DNA of 64,000 nt from Herpetosiphon giganteus (GTDB lineage: Bacteria; Chloroflexota; Chloroflexia; Chloroflexales; Herpetosiphonaceae): positions 270,129 to 334,128 of the forward strand of contig NZ_JAFBCZ010000003.1 in the NCBI RefSeq assembly GCF_016907925.1, written 5' to 3'. The translations under genes and the position numbers were made by a program. Below, piece by piece: positions 24,803 to 34,323 of this stretch (the first letter of the stretch is position 1; each line of letters opens with the position of its first letter). A model generated the notes under the pieces. It was not told the origin of the DNA. It ran no database searches and saw only the letters and a list, made by a program, of their open reading frames with translations.

Positions 24803-27800
24803 GTGTTGTGGTTTACACGTCAATCGCTTAAGCGCTCGCCAATTACGATCATGATCTCAGTGGTCTTGATCATTGCGGGGCTGGTTGCTTCAGCAGGGCT
24901 GAAACGGGAACTCTTCCCGGATATTTCCTTCCCCATCGTCAGCATCACCACGATCTATCCGGGGGCTTCTTCTGAAACCATGGATAGCGAAGTGACATCG
25001 GTAATCGAAAAGGCCGTTAATGGCTTGTCGGGCGTTCAAGCAGTTCAATCAACATCGTCAGAAAGCTTTGCCTTTACCATTTTGACCTTTGATGTTGATG
25101 TTGACCCCAAAGATGCCAAGGTTGAGGTTCAAGAGAAAATTAGCTCGTTGAGCTTACCTGAGAACGCCCAAAAACCAACGATTGGCACGTTTAACTTCAA
25201 TTCGTTGCCAATTGTCGTGGCCAGCGTTAGCGGCGCAAACTTGAGCGACGTTCAAGCCAAGGTCGATGGCGAACTGGTGCCAGCCTTGTCGGCCATCCCT
25301 GGCGTGAACAACGTGGCGGTAACCGGCGGCGAGCAAGAAAAAGTTTTGGTCACGCTTGATCCTGAGAAAATGGCTGCCAACAACTTAACCCAAGCCCAAG
25401 TTGTGCAATTCTTGCAAGCCAATAACTTGGTCTTCCCCGTGGGCACGATTACCGACGAAGGCCGTGGCTTGCCTTTGCGGATTACCCACAAATATAGCTC
25501 AACCAACGAAATTGAAAACGTTGTAGTTGGGATCAAGGGTGTTGATCTAAGTGGTGGAGCCAGCGGTGGCCTTGGTGGTGCAACTGGTGGTTTTGGCGGT
25601 GCGGCTGCCCAACCAACTGCGGCAGCTACTCCTAGCCCAACCCAAGCCCCAACCCAACCAGTCACAACCAGCTTGATTCCTGCTCCATTGCAAGCTGCTG
25701 GTATTACGAGCCCTGATCAAATTACACCTGCGGTGATTGGCCAATTTCCTGCTGCTGGCTTGAGCCAAATCAGCTTGCCATTGGCCTTGGCCTTGAGCGA
25801 CGATAGCCAAGCTGCGTTGGCCGAACGCTTGCCAGAAGCTGAAGTGCCAGCAGAATTTGCGGCCTTTGGCATTACAGCACCTGACCAAATTACGCCAACG
25901 GTAATTGGCCAATTGCCAGCTGCTGGCTTGGCTCAATTCCCAGTCAACTTGGCTTTGGCTTTGCCCGAAGCTAGCCAAACTGCTTTGGCCGAAGCTGTGG
26001 CCGCTGCTCCTGCTGCTACTCCAGCTCCAGGCAATGGCGCAAGTGCCTTGCCAGCAGAATTTGCGGCCTTTGGCATTACTAGCCCTGATCAAATTACGCC
26101 TGAGCTGATCGAGCAAATTCCAGCTCAATTCTTATCGGCCTTTACGCCTGAAATTACTGCCTTGCTTTCAGAAGAAAGCCAAGCAGCCTTGGCGCAAAAG
26201 CTCAACAATCCCGATGCAGCTGGCAGCGCTGGCGTGCCTGAAGCATTGCTGATTCGCTTGAAGGATGTGGCGACGGTTGAAGTTGGCGCAGTTGGTGGCA
26301 GCACTGTAACCCGTACCAACGGCCAAGCCAGCTTGGGCTTGGAAATTTCCAAAGATACCACTGGCAACACGGTTGAAATTGTCGAAGCTGTTGAAGCTGA
26401 ATTCGCCAAATTCAACGATGGTAGTTTGACGATTCAAATCGTCAGCGAACAAGCCACCCCAATCAACCAAGCGGTTAGCGCAGTGTTGACCGAAGGCGCA
26501 ATTGGCGCAGTCGTGGCGATTGTGGTGATCTTCTTGTTCTTGCGTTCGTTGCGCACCACCTTGGTAACCGCAGTTTCAATTCCACTTTCAATTATGGTGG
26601 CCTTGATTCTGATGCGTTTGCAAGGTTTCTCGCTCAACGTGATGACCTTGGGCGGTCTGACCGTCGCGGTCGGACGGGTGGTCGACGACTCGATTGTGGT
26701 GCTGGAAAACATCTATCGCTACTTGAATAAAGGCGCGAATCGCCGCGAAGCTGTGATCGAAGGCACCAAGGAAGTTGCTGGCGCAATTACCTCATCGACC
26801 TTGACCACCGTCTGTGTGTTCTTGCCCTTGGGCTTGGTCGGCGGGATCGTCTCGAAATTCTTCTTGCCCTTCGCTTTGACCGTTACCTACGCTTTGTTGG
26901 CTTCGTTGATTGTGGCAATTACGATTGTGCCGCTTTTGGCCTATCTGTTTATTCGCCAAACCAAAGAAGAGCCAGAAAACACTTGGATGCAACGCGCTTA
27001 CACTCCAGCCTTGTTGTGGGCTTTGCGCAACCGCGCTTGGACATTGGTCATTGCATTTGCCTTGTTGCTGGGTAGCTTTGGTTTCGTCAATTTCTTGAAA
27101 TTCACCTTCTTGCCTGATAGCAGCGAAAAGTTGATTTCAATCCAGATCAACACGCCATCGGGCACTGACCTTGAAACCACCGTTGCCAAAGCCAACGAAA
27201 TTGAAAAATTGTTGTTGGTGCAACGTGATGCAGGCAAAGTGCGCGATATTCAAACCGTCATTGGTAGCTCAAGCGGTGCAAACGCAGCTCGTGATCGATC
27301 CGGTGGTGCCAGCGCTCCTGATAGCGCCCGCTTCAGCTTGACGATCGATAACGACAAAGTAACCGACCCAGCTGCTTTCGCCAAAGAACTGGAAACCCAA
27401 ATCAAAGGCGTTGCTGGCCTCGAATCGGTAACTGCCGAAGTTGTTTCGCAAGGTGGCGGCCCTGGCAATGCTGGCCTCGACATTACCTTGGTTAGCTCGG
27501 ATATTAACAAACTGCGCGAAGCCAACGACAAAATTATGGCCGTAATCGGTGGCAATAAAGTCAGCGATCGCTTCGATATTGCCAACGTCAAGAGCAGCTT
27601 GGCCGAAGTGCAGCCAGAGCTTGAAGTTGCGGTTGATCCTGCCAAGGCAATCAACAGCGGCACCAGCACAGCCCAAATCGCTTTGCAAATTCGCGCAATG
27701 CTGACTGGCGAAAACGCTGGGACTGTCCAATTGGATGGCACCAACAAACCGCTTGATATTTACGTACAAGTCGATCCTGCGGCCTTGGATGCTGAAAAAT

Positions 27801-28603
27801 TGCGCGCGCTGGAAGTCGGCACAATCAACACCGTGCCACTTTCACAAGTTGCAACGATTAGCGAAGTGCCTGGCGCAAGCAGCATCGTGCGGATCAACGG
27901 CGACCGCGCCACCTCGATTTCAGGTCAATTTACCAGCGATGATACCTTCTCGACCCAAGCTGCGGTCGAGGCTGAAATTCGCGATAACATTGGCTTGCCC
28001 GAAGGCGTAATTATTCAAGCTGGTGCCCAAGCCCAATCACAAACCGACACCTTCAACGATATGTTCCTCGCCTTGGGCGTGGCCGTTATCTTGGTGTATT
28101 TGGTGATGGTGCTCTCGTTTGGCTCGTTGATGAACCCATTAATCATTCTCTTCTCGTTGCCATTGGCGATTATCGGGGTCTTGACCTCGCTGTTCCTCAC
28201 TGGCAAGCCACTGGGCATCACCACCATGATTGGGGTCTTGCTCTTGATTGGGATTGTGGTGACCAATGCAATCGTGTTGATTGAGTTGGTTGAACAATAT
28301 CGTGAAGAAGGCAAGCCAGTCTACGAATCGTTGGTGCAAGCTGCTCGCGTGCGCTTACGGCCAATCTTGATGACCGCAATTGCGACGATGGTTGCCTTGC
28401 TGCCATTGGCTTTGGGCCTCAAAGAAGGCGGCTTTATTGGCGCAGACCTTGGGATTGCGGTGATTGGTGGCTTGTTCACCTCGACCTTCTTGACCTTGCT
28501 GGTTGTGCCAGTTGTGTATAGCTTGGTTGAAAGCCTCAAAAAACGCTTTGGCTTTGGCGATAAGCATGGCCATAGCGAAACCAGCGAAGCCGAAGCCGCC
28601 TAA
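24803..28603 (+). CDS. RND-family efflux transporter (AcrB/HAE-like) with a repeat insertion
   Basis: The 1266-aa inner-membrane proton-driven exporter has 12 predicted helices, the first at residues 12-34, and the RND signature region GGLTVAVGRVVDDSIVVLEN after helix 4. AcrB homologues are near 1040 aa; the extra length is an insertion at about residues 250-478 comprising a Gly-rich linker, a TPSPTQAPTQP stretch and three repeats of a unit with GITSPDQITPxVIGQ and LALALxxxSQ strings. It lies in the first porter region. The start is GTG with AGGAG seven bases before it. No membrane-fusion or outer-membrane partner is adjacent. The MarR protein is the likely regulator. Confidence 0.92.
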   Translation: MLWFTRQSLKRSPITIMISVVLIIAGLVASAGLKRELFPDISFPIVSITTIYPGASSETMDSEVTSVIEKAVNGLSGVQAVQSTSSESFAFTILTFDVDVDPKDAKVEVQEKISSLSLPENAQKPTIGTFNFNSLPIVVASVSGANLSDVQAKVDGELVPALSAIPGVNNVAVTGGEQEKVLVTLDPEKMAANNLTQAQVVQFLQANNLVFPVGTITDEGRGLPLRITHKYSSTNEIENVVVGIKGVDLSGGASGGLGGATGGFGGAAAQPTAAATPSPTQAPTQPVTTSLIPAPLQAAGITSPDQITPAVIGQFPAAGLSQISLPLALALSDDSQAALAERLPEAEVPAEFAAFGITAPDQITPTVIGQLPAAGLAQFPVNLALALPEASQTALAEAVAAAPAATPAPGNGASALPAEFAAFGITSPDQITPELIEQIPAQFLSAFTPEITALLSEESQAALAQKLNNPDAAGSAGVPEALLIRLKDVATVEVGAVGGSTVTRTNGQASLGLEISKDTTGNTVEIVEAVEAEFAKFNDGSLTIQIVSEQATPINQAVSAVLTEGAIGAVVAIVVIFLFLRSLRTTLVTAVSIPLSIMVALILMRLQGFSLNVMTLGGLTVAVGRVVDDSIVVLENIYRYLNKGANRREAVIEGTKEVAGAITSSTLTTVCVFLPLGLVGGIVSKFFLPFALTVTYALLASLIVAITIVPLLAYLFIRQTKEEPENTWMQRAYTPALLWALRNRAWTLVIAFALLLGSFGFVNFLKFTFLPDSSEKLISIQINTPSGTDLETTVAKANEIEKLLLVQRDAGKVRDIQTVIGSSSGANAARDRSGGASAPDSARFSLTIDNDKVTDPAAFAKELETQIKGVAGLESVTAEVVSQGGGPGNAGLDITLVSSDINKLREANDKIMAVIGGNKVSDRFDIANVKSSLAEVQPELEVAVDPAKAINSGTSTAQIALQIRAMLTGENAGTVQLDGTNKPLDIYVQVDPAALDAEKLRALEVGTINTVPLSQVATISEVPGASSIVRINGDRATSISGQFTSDDTFSTQAAVEAEIRDNIGLPEGVIIQAGAQAQSQTDTFNDMFLALGVAVILVYLVMVLSFGSLMNPLIILFSLPLAIIGVLTSLFLTGKPLGITTMIGVLLLIGIVVTNAIVLIELVEQYREEGKPVYESLVQAARVRLRPILMTAIATMVALLPLALGLKEGGFIGADLGIAVIGGLFTSTFLTLLVVPVVYSLVESLKKRFGFGDKHGHSETSEAEAA

Positions 28604-28942
28604 TTAGCTGCTTGGTTCTGGTTACAGCGCAGGTTACCTTCACGGTAGCCTGCGTTTTTTGTTGGCAAGGCAACTTTAGCGCTCCTAATGTTGCAATTTG
28701 AGTTATTTTGGCATCAAAACTGTAGGAAAAATGCTTTACACTGGCCATTAGCCACGTATGTTTCCCAGCGTGTATAACTATTGTGGCTATCAATAAAGCT
28801 TGGATCAGTCAGATTCAGCTTCGGTTTGCATTCTAGGCCAGCTATGCGTACCATGCACTAAATCGATGTCCACAAACGTGCATTTTTAGTATTGCACAAG
28901 CTTTAATCAAGCTACGTTTTGTTGTGTGTAGGAGTTATGGCT
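28604..28942. other. Spacer after the RND gene
   Basis: A terminator occupies 28628-28661. The remainder is AT-rich and unassigned until the ribosome site of the next small gene. I see no further gene. Confidence 0.5.
28628..28661 (+). terminator. Terminator of the RND gene
   Basis: CGCAGGTTACC pairs with GGTAGCCTGCG (one G-U pair) around a 5-base loop and is followed by TTTTTT. Confidence 0.85.
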
Positions 28943-29101
28943 ATGTCCAAGGGCTTTCGGAATTGGCTAATTATCTATGCGGTTTTATTTTTGGTCTTAG
29001 TTGTTGGCATGATGTTTCTCGATGTGCCATGGTATGTGGCAGTGATTTTGACCGCTGTTGGCATGATTTATCAAGCTGGGCGTTATTTCTTATGGGATTA
29101 A
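28943..29101 (+). CDS. Small two-helix membrane protein
   Basis: The frame encodes 52 aa: SKGFRNWLIIYAVLFLVLV forms the first helix and a second runs through WYVAVILTAVGMIYQAG. Two ATGs are close together; TAGGAG has the better spacing (8 bases) to the one at 28943. I recognise no family. It is monocistronic and followed by a palindromic element. Confidence 0.6.
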   Translation: MSKGFRNWLIIYAVLFLVLVVGMMFLDVPWYVAVILTAVGMIYQAGRYFLWD

Positions 29102-29108
29102 ATTTTGT

Positions 29109-29243
29109 TCCCTCTCCCCCCAGCCCCCTCGCCCACTGGACGCGGGCGAGGGGAGCACGCGTTTGTTTTTACCAACGAATTATTGCTGAACCACCGCATT
29201 AAAGTCCCTCTCCCGCGCCACGGGAGAGGGGTTGGGGTGAGGG
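29109..29243. repeat. MITE-like palindromic element, copy 3
   Basis: It begins CCCTCTCCCCCCAGCCCCC and ends GGGTTGGGGTGAGGGC, with internal CCCACTGGACGCGGGCGAGG and GTCCCTCTCCCGCGCCACGG hairpins. It belongs to the family described at 3730-3927. Confidence 0.72.
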
Positions 29244-29298
29244 CGTGACCAATCAGATTCAATCGATCAGAGCACGCAGCAAATTAAGATATTCGATC

Positions 29299-29304
29299 TA
29301 TAAT
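29299..29304 (+). promoter_or_regulatory. TATAAT box seven bases before the mevalonate kinase start
   Basis: A perfect TATAAT ends at 29304 and the ATG is at 29312. Transcription would start at or one base before the ATG, and no ribosome site is visible, which suggests a leaderless mRNA. Confidence 0.55.
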
Positions 29305-29311
29305 ACTCGCG

Positions 29312-30274
29312 ATGAATAGTGCGCCTGGAAAACTTATTTTAGCGGGCGAGCATGCCGTGGTGTATGATCAACCTGCTTTAGCTATGCCGATTGCCGCCCT
29401 CCGCGCGAGCGTCGTCGCCGAACCAGCTCCTTCTGGCGCTGGCATGACGGTGCACGCGCCCGATTTGGGCTTGGTTTGGCGTTTACGGGCAACCGCGCCG
29501 CTCAGCGATTTAGCTCAGCGCACTTTAGATTATTTGCAATTGCCAGAGCCTGATTTGCGCTTGACGATCAGCTCCAGCATTCCAATTGCTAGTGGCATGG
29601 GCAGTGGGGCTGCGGTTGGCGCTGCCTTGGTGCGCGCCTTGGCCGAACAGGCGGGCCAGCAGATTGCAGCCCAAGTCATTTCAGATTTGGTGTATCAGAG
29701 CGAAAAAGCGTTTCATGGTACGCCCTCAGGCATTGATAATACCGTCGTTGCCTACGAACAGCCAATTCTGTTTCAGCGCCAAGCCCATGCTGATCCGATT
29801 ATTGCGCCGCTAGCGGTGGGCCAGCAATGGCATTTTGTGGTCGCCGATAGTGGCATCGCCAGCGAAACCAAAGCGGTAGTCGGCGATTTGCGCCAGCGCT
29901 GGTTGGCTGAGCCAGATCGCTATAATGCTCAATTTGCAGCGGTTGGCAGCTTGGTGCGGCAGATTCAAGCAGCGCTCGCGGGCAATGCTGGCCCAGAATT
30001 TGGCCAATTGCTGAGCCAAAATCATCAATTACTCCAAACGCTCGGCGTTTCGTGCGCCAAACTTGATCACTTGGTGCACGCGGCGCTTGAAGCTGGGGCT
30101 TGGGGCGCAAAAATGTCGGGCGCTGGCTGGGGCGGAATTATGCTAGCCCTCGTTCCCGCTGAGCGTGCAGCCTTGATTCAAAACCAATTGCGAGCCGCTG
30201 GGGCGGTGCAAACTTGGCAAACCAGCCTGATGCCGACCCAGGCTGCTGAAGAGGTTACTCATGACCATGCTTGA
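29312..30274 (+). CDS. mvk: Mevalonate kinase
   Basis: The 320-aa GHMP-family kinase phosphorylates mevalonate in isoprenoid synthesis. It has APGKLILAGEHAVVYDQPA at the N-terminus, the ATP-binding SSIPIASGMGSGAA (about residues 90-103), HGTPSGIDNTV and the C-terminal KMSGAGWGG. All are typical of mevalonate kinase. The gene overlaps the following glycosyltransferase by 14 bases. No other mevalonate-pathway gene is in the window. Confidence 0.93.
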   Translation: MNSAPGKLILAGEHAVVYDQPALAMPIAALRASVVAEPAPSGAGMTVHAPDLGLVWRLRATAPLSDLAQRTLDYLQLPEPDLRLTISSSIPIASGMGSGAAVGAALVRALAEQAGQQIAAQVISDLVYQSEKAFHGTPSGIDNTVVAYEQPILFQRQAHADPIIAPLAVGQQWHFVVADSGIASETKAVVGDLRQRWLAEPDRYNAQFAAVGSLVRQIQAALAGNAGPEFGQLLSQNHQLLQTLGVSCAKLDHLVHAALEAGAWGAKMSGAGWGGIMLALVPAERAALIQNQLRAAGAVQTWQTSLMPTQAAEEVTHDHA

Positions 30275-31469
30275 TGCTGCGATTATTGTTGTAACCTACA
30301 ACCACGCTCGCTATATTGGCGATTGCCTCAACTCATTGTTGGCGCTTGATCCTGCGCCCAGCGAATTGGTGGTGGTCGATAATGCCTCGCGTGATGAAAC
30401 CGCCAAAATCGTCAAAAGCCAATTTCCTCAAGTGCGCTTTGTGCAAACCGGAGCCAATTTGGGCTTTGCAGGCGGCTGCAATCAAGGAGCGAGATTAACG
30501 TCCGCTGAATATATTGTGCTGGCTAATCCCGATTTAATTGTGCAGTCCGCTTGGCTTGAGCAGCTAATTGCGCCCTTGGAACGCTGGCCAAATATTGGTG
30601 CGGTTGGCGGCAAATTACTCTATCGCGATGGAATCACGCTTCAGCATGCTGGTGGAGTTTTGCGCTTGCCATGGGGCTTAGGCCATCATCGGGGAGTCGG
30701 TGAGCTTGATCATGGCCAATATAACGCGCTAGAAACTGTTGATTATGTGACTGGCGCGGCCTTTGCTTGTCGGCGCAGCACCTGGGAAAGCTTCGATGGG
30801 CTTGATGAGCAATTTTACCCCGCCTATTACGAAGAAGTTGATTTTTGCACCCGCATGCGACGGGCAGGGCTTGATATTCTGTATACGCCGCGGGCTGTTG
30901 CAACCCATATTGAAGGCTCAAGCGTGGGCCATCGTAGCGCTGTCTACTTGCAGCTCTATCATTTCAATCGCTTGCGCTACCTCTTTAAATATTTCAACAA
31001 TACTTGGCTGATGCGCACTTGGCTGCCCGCCGAGATGGGCCATATTCGGGCTTGTGCAAGCGACGATGAGATTCAAGCGCTGAAGATTGCCTATTTAGCC
31101 TATCAATCAGCCTTTTTAAACCATGAATCGCAGCCGGTGATCAGCGAGCTTGATATTTTTCCTGATGAAACTGCCGACGGTGGCGAAACCGAATTGCAAT
31201 GGATTGAACGCCAACTTCGTGCTAAAGTGAATGTTGCACCAGCGCCGATTCCAGCGCGGCGACCGTGGTTGGGGGCAATTCGCAACGGCCTATTACGTTT
31301 AGCCACTCGTGATTTTGTTGTGCCAATTGTGCAAGCACAAAACGATGCTAACGCAGCCTTACTAGAATCGATTCAAGCATTGAGTCGTCAACGGCGCGCC
31401 GCCGATGCGACCATCCTACTACAAGGCATGCTATTAGCTAAAAGTCTTGATCAACAACCAAAGGCCTAA
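30261..31469 (+). CDS. Family 2 glycosyltransferase
   Basis: The 402-aa GT-A enzyme has the N-terminal VVTYNHARYIGDCLNSLL, the DxD-type region in LANPDLIVQ, and PAYYEEVDFCTRMRRAGL, typical of rhamnosyltransferase-like GT2 proteins. No membrane helices are obvious. The start overlaps the mevalonate kinase gene, suggesting coupled translation. A second ATG six bases later is equally possible. The C-terminal 100 residues are not assignable. Confidence 0.9.
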   Translation: MTMLDAAIIVVTYNHARYIGDCLNSLLALDPAPSELVVVDNASRDETAKIVKSQFPQVRFVQTGANLGFAGGCNQGARLTSAEYIVLANPDLIVQSAWLEQLIAPLERWPNIGAVGGKLLYRDGITLQHAGGVLRLPWGLGHHRGVGELDHGQYNALETVDYVTGAAFACRRSTWESFDGLDEQFYPAYYEEVDFCTRMRRAGLDILYTPRAVATHIEGSSVGHRSAVYLQLYHFNRLRYLFKYFNNTWLMRTWLPAEMGHIRACASDDEIQALKIAYLAYQSAFLNHESQPVISELDIFPDETADGGETELQWIERQLRAKVNVAPAPIPARRPWLGAIRNGLLRLATRDFVVPIVQAQNDANAALLESIQALSRQRRAADATILLQGMLLAKSLDQQPKA

Positions 31470-31589
31470 TCTTGCCCCTCTTGATCACCACGTTATGATA
31501 GTGTTAAGCCAATGTTTAGAGCATTGGATATTCTTTTGCTTTGGTCTGCGACGACTATTATTCATTTTTCGTTTTTAGGAGCGTCAACG

Positions 31590-32051
31590 ATGACCAAGAT
31601 CCATCCACCGAGCCATCGGGTAGCGGCATTTGCGCTTATTTTTAATTCCAATGGTGCAGTGTTGCTTTCACGACGGGCTGATAGCGGCTGGTGGAATTTG
31701 CCAGGTGGCGGAGTTGAATCCCACGAAAGTGTCAGCGAGGGCATTATTCGTGAGGTGCGTGAAGAAACAGGCTTAGAGGTTGCCGTAAATCGGCTGGTTG
31801 GGGTCTATTCCAAGCCCCAAAAGCATGAAGTCGTGCTAACCTTTGAGTGCAATGTGCTTGGCGGCGAACTCCAAACAACCGAGGAATCTGCGGAACATCA
31901 GTGGTTTGCCCCAGAATCCTTGCCCACCGAACAATTTCTGCCAAAACATCGTGAGCGAGTGCTCGATGCCTTGAGCAATCAACCAGCAGCGATTCTACGC
32001 GAACAACGTTCACCTTCAGTCGGCGACCATCAACCCAATCACAATCAATGA
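31590..32051 (+). CDS. Nudix hydrolase
   Basis: The 153-aa protein carries a complete Nudix box: GGGVESHE, then REVREETGLE. The ATG at 31590 has TAGGAG upstream; the longer frame lacks a ribosome site. It ends nine bases before the kinase-TPR gene, so they form one unit, with a third Nudix-coding gene after that. The substrate is unknown. Confidence 0.87.
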   Translation: MTKIHPPSHRVAAFALIFNSNGAVLLSRRADSGWWNLPGGGVESHESVSEGIIREVREETGLEVAVNRLVGVYSKPQKHEVVLTFECNVLGGELQTTEESAEHQWFAPESLPTEQFLPKHRERVLDALSNQPAAILREQRSPSVGDHQPNHNQ

Positions 32052-32059
32052 GGTGAGCT

Positions 32060-33724
32060 GTGGCCATTCTCGATAAGCTCCTCTCGCGCTCTGATGATGC
32101 CGATAATTTAAAGGGCGTAGAGTTTAAAGTTGGCGATATTATCGACCAACGCTACTTGGTGCGCAATGTGCGCAAAGGTTTTATGGGCTTGGTCTACATT
32201 GCCCGCGATTTGCGTTCGGAGCAGACCGTGGCCATGAAAACCTTTCAAGCCAAATTCACATGGGTCGATAGTGCAATTGCCAATTTCACCCGTGAGGCCG
32301 AAGTTTGGATGCGGCTTGGTTCGCATCCAAATGTTGTCGAAGCAACCAGAATTGTGACGATTGCAGGCCGTCCGCACATCGTTATGGAGTTTGTGCCTGG
32401 GGTTTCGCTGCGCGAGATGATGCGCCGTGGCCGTTTGCGCTTCAAACATATTCTCGATTTTGCCATCCAAATTTGCTGGGGCATGCAATATGCCTACGAT
32501 CGTTGTAATTTGATTCACCGCGATCTCAAGCCCGATAATGTGATGGTTACGCCCGAAGGCATTGCCAAAGTGACCGACTTTGGCTTGGCCCAAGGTGCCA
32601 GCGTTTCAAATAAAGTGCGCTGGGGCCACGATTCGCAACATAACGACAGCAAAATTGTGACCCATGCTAGCGATTTGTTTGGCGGCTCCCAACCATACAT
32701 GTCGCCAGAGCAACGTGCGCCAGGCACGCCGCTAGGCACAACCAGCGATATTTATGCAATGGGCGTGATGCTATATGAGATGATGATTGGCGATTTACCC
32801 TTCAAAGCGCCGACGGTTGCTGAATTGACCCATTTGCATTGCAACGTGCCACCGCCAACGCCTTCGGAAGTGCGGCCCGATTTGCGCCGCGGTTGCGACC
32901 ACGTGATTTTGCGCTGTTTGGCCAAAAAAGCCAACGACCGCTACCAATCGTTCGATGAACTTGAACATGATTTGCAGTGGCTGCGCAAATATCACTTGGG
33001 CGAAGAACTGGCCCGCCCAACCGTGACGATTAGCGTCGAAACTCAAGCCGCTGATCTGAATGCTAAGGGCATTGTGCATATGTCGTTGCACGAATATAGT
33101 GCTGCGCTCAAATGCTTTCGCCAAGCCACCGAGCTAGAAAGTGCGCGCGCAACCTATTGGCTCAATTTGGGGATGTGCCAAGTGGCCTTGTTGGGTTACA
33201 ACGATGCGCTCAAAAGCTACGAACATGCCTTGACGCTCTATCCAACGCGCGATGAAGAAGTGCGCTTGCACTGGCTTTCCGGCGAATCGCACGAATATTT
33301 GTATCAGCTGCGCGAAGCCTTGGAAGATTACGATTTGGCCTTGAACTTGGATAAAAAAGAGCGGCGGGCATGGCTGGGCCGTGGCCGCGTCTATAGTGCG
33401 TTGGCCTTGCCCAAAGAGGCCTTCCAAGCCTATGAATACGCTTCCAAGCTCGACCCAAATGATCCAATTACGTGGCGCAGTATGGGCTATGCCTCGCTCG
33501 AATTAAATCAAGCCAAGCAAGCCTTGTACTACTTCGATCAAGCCTTGAAGGTCAATCCGCGCGATGCTCAGGCATGGTGTGGCAAAGGCCAAGCCTTCTT
33601 TGATCTGCGTAAAAATAACGATGCCTTGCAAGCCTACGAAAAAGCCTATAAACTCGACGCGAATTTAGCCGAAGCCGTGATGGGCATGGCCAAAGTGCGT
33701 GGCCCTGGGGCAATACCGAGGTAA
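32060..33724 (+). CDS. Ser/Thr protein kinase with C-terminal TPR repeats
   Basis: The 554-aa protein has a PknB-type kinase domain (about residues 25-310) with the ATP lysine in VAMKTF, the catalytic loop LIHRDLKPDNVMV and DFGLAQ. The glycine loop reads KGFMGLVY, less glycine-rich than usual. The C-terminal half (about 330-545) consists of about six TPR units (for example WYLNLGMC-like and WLGRGRVYSALALPKEAFQAY strings). No membrane helix is seen. The GTG start has GAGGTGAG upstream. It may act as a scaffolded cytoplasmic kinase; the Nudix neighbours suggest no clear pathway. Confidence 0.9.
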   Translation: MAILDKLLSRSDDADNLKGVEFKVGDIIDQRYLVRNVRKGFMGLVYIARDLRSEQTVAMKTFQAKFTWVDSAIANFTREAEVWMRLGSHPNVVEATRIVTIAGRPHIVMEFVPGVSLREMMRRGRLRFKHILDFAIQICWGMQYAYDRCNLIHRDLKPDNVMVTPEGIAKVTDFGLAQGASVSNKVRWGHDSQHNDSKIVTHASDLFGGSQPYMSPEQRAPGTPLGTTSDIYAMGVMLYEMMIGDLPFKAPTVAELTHLHCNVPPPTPSEVRPDLRRGCDHVILRCLAKKANDRYQSFDELEHDLQWLRKYHLGEELARPTVTISVETQAADLNAKGIVHMSLHEYSAALKCFRQATELESARATYWLNLGMCQVALLGYNDALKSYEHALTLYPTRDEEVRLHWLSGESHEYLYQLREALEDYDLALNLDKKERRAWLGRGRVYSALALPKEAFQAYEYASKLDPNDPITWRSMGYASLELNQAKQALYYFDQALKVNPRDAQAWCGKGQAFFDLRKNNDALQAYEKAYKLDANLAEAVMGMAKVRGPGAIPR

Positions 33725-33729
33725 GCATT

Positions 33730-34251
33730 ATGGGGCGTGAAGATCAAGGGATTAACAACAATTTGCATCGTTGGCAGGCCATTCCACGGACGCTGTGTTT
33801 TGTAACCTATGGCAGCGGAGCCGAGCGCCAAGTGTTGCTGCTGCGCGGCGCTCCTACCAAGCGGGTTTGGCCCAATCGCTTAAACGGGGTTGGTGGCCAT
33901 ATCGAGCGCAACGAAGATTTTCTGAGCGCGACGCTGCGCGAGGTGCACGAAGAAACTGGCTTGACAGTTGCCACTCCCAGACTGGCTGGGATTGTGCATA
34001 TCGATAGCGGCGCTGAAGTGGGCATTGTGATGGCGGTGTGGACTGCCGAAGCTAGCAATCAAAACTTCGTTCCAAGTGTTGAAGGCGCGTTGGAATGGCA
34101 CGCGGCAAACCAACTGCCAACCAGCGATTTAGTTGATGATTTGGCGATTCTATTGCCAAAAGTGTTGAGCATGCAGCCGCATGATCCGCCATTTTTTGCG
34201 CATTATTCCTACGACGAGCATAATCAACTGCGGATTGCTTGGCAAGCTTAA
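33730..34251 (+). CDS. Nudix hydrolase (MutT-like)
   Basis: The 173-aa protein has the Nudix box GGHIERNE then REVHEETGL (about residues 56-78), preceded by VWPNRLNGVGGH, as in 8-oxo-dGTP diphosphatases. It starts six bases after the kinase stop. It is the third gene of the unit Nudix, kinase, Nudix. The substrate assignment is by resemblance only. Confidence 0.87.
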   Translation: MGREDQGINNNLHRWQAIPRTLCFVTYGSGAERQVLLLRGAPTKRVWPNRLNGVGGHIERNEDFLSATLREVHEETGLTVATPRLAGIVHIDSGAEVGIVMAVWTAEASNQNFVPSVEGALEWHAANQLPTSDLVDDLAILLPKVLSMQPHDPPFFAHYSYDEHNQLRIAWQA

Positions 34252-34276
34252 TGCAGAAATAATTTAATCAAACCCA

Positions 34277-34306
34277 CAACAGGCACGGCTTAGCCCGTGC
34301 TTGTTG
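34277..34306 (+). terminator. Hairpin after the Nudix gene
   Basis: CAACAGGCACGG pairs with CCGTGCTTGTTG around a 6-base loop. There is no T-run, so it may be a weak terminator or an RNA-end hairpin. Confidence 0.45.
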
Positions 34307-34323
34307 CATGCAGGAGCATACAT

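Noticed and set aside
25547..26128. 193-codon minus-strand frame opposite the RND repeat insertion
   Set aside because: It arises from the repetitive Ala/Gln codons of the plus-strand repeats.
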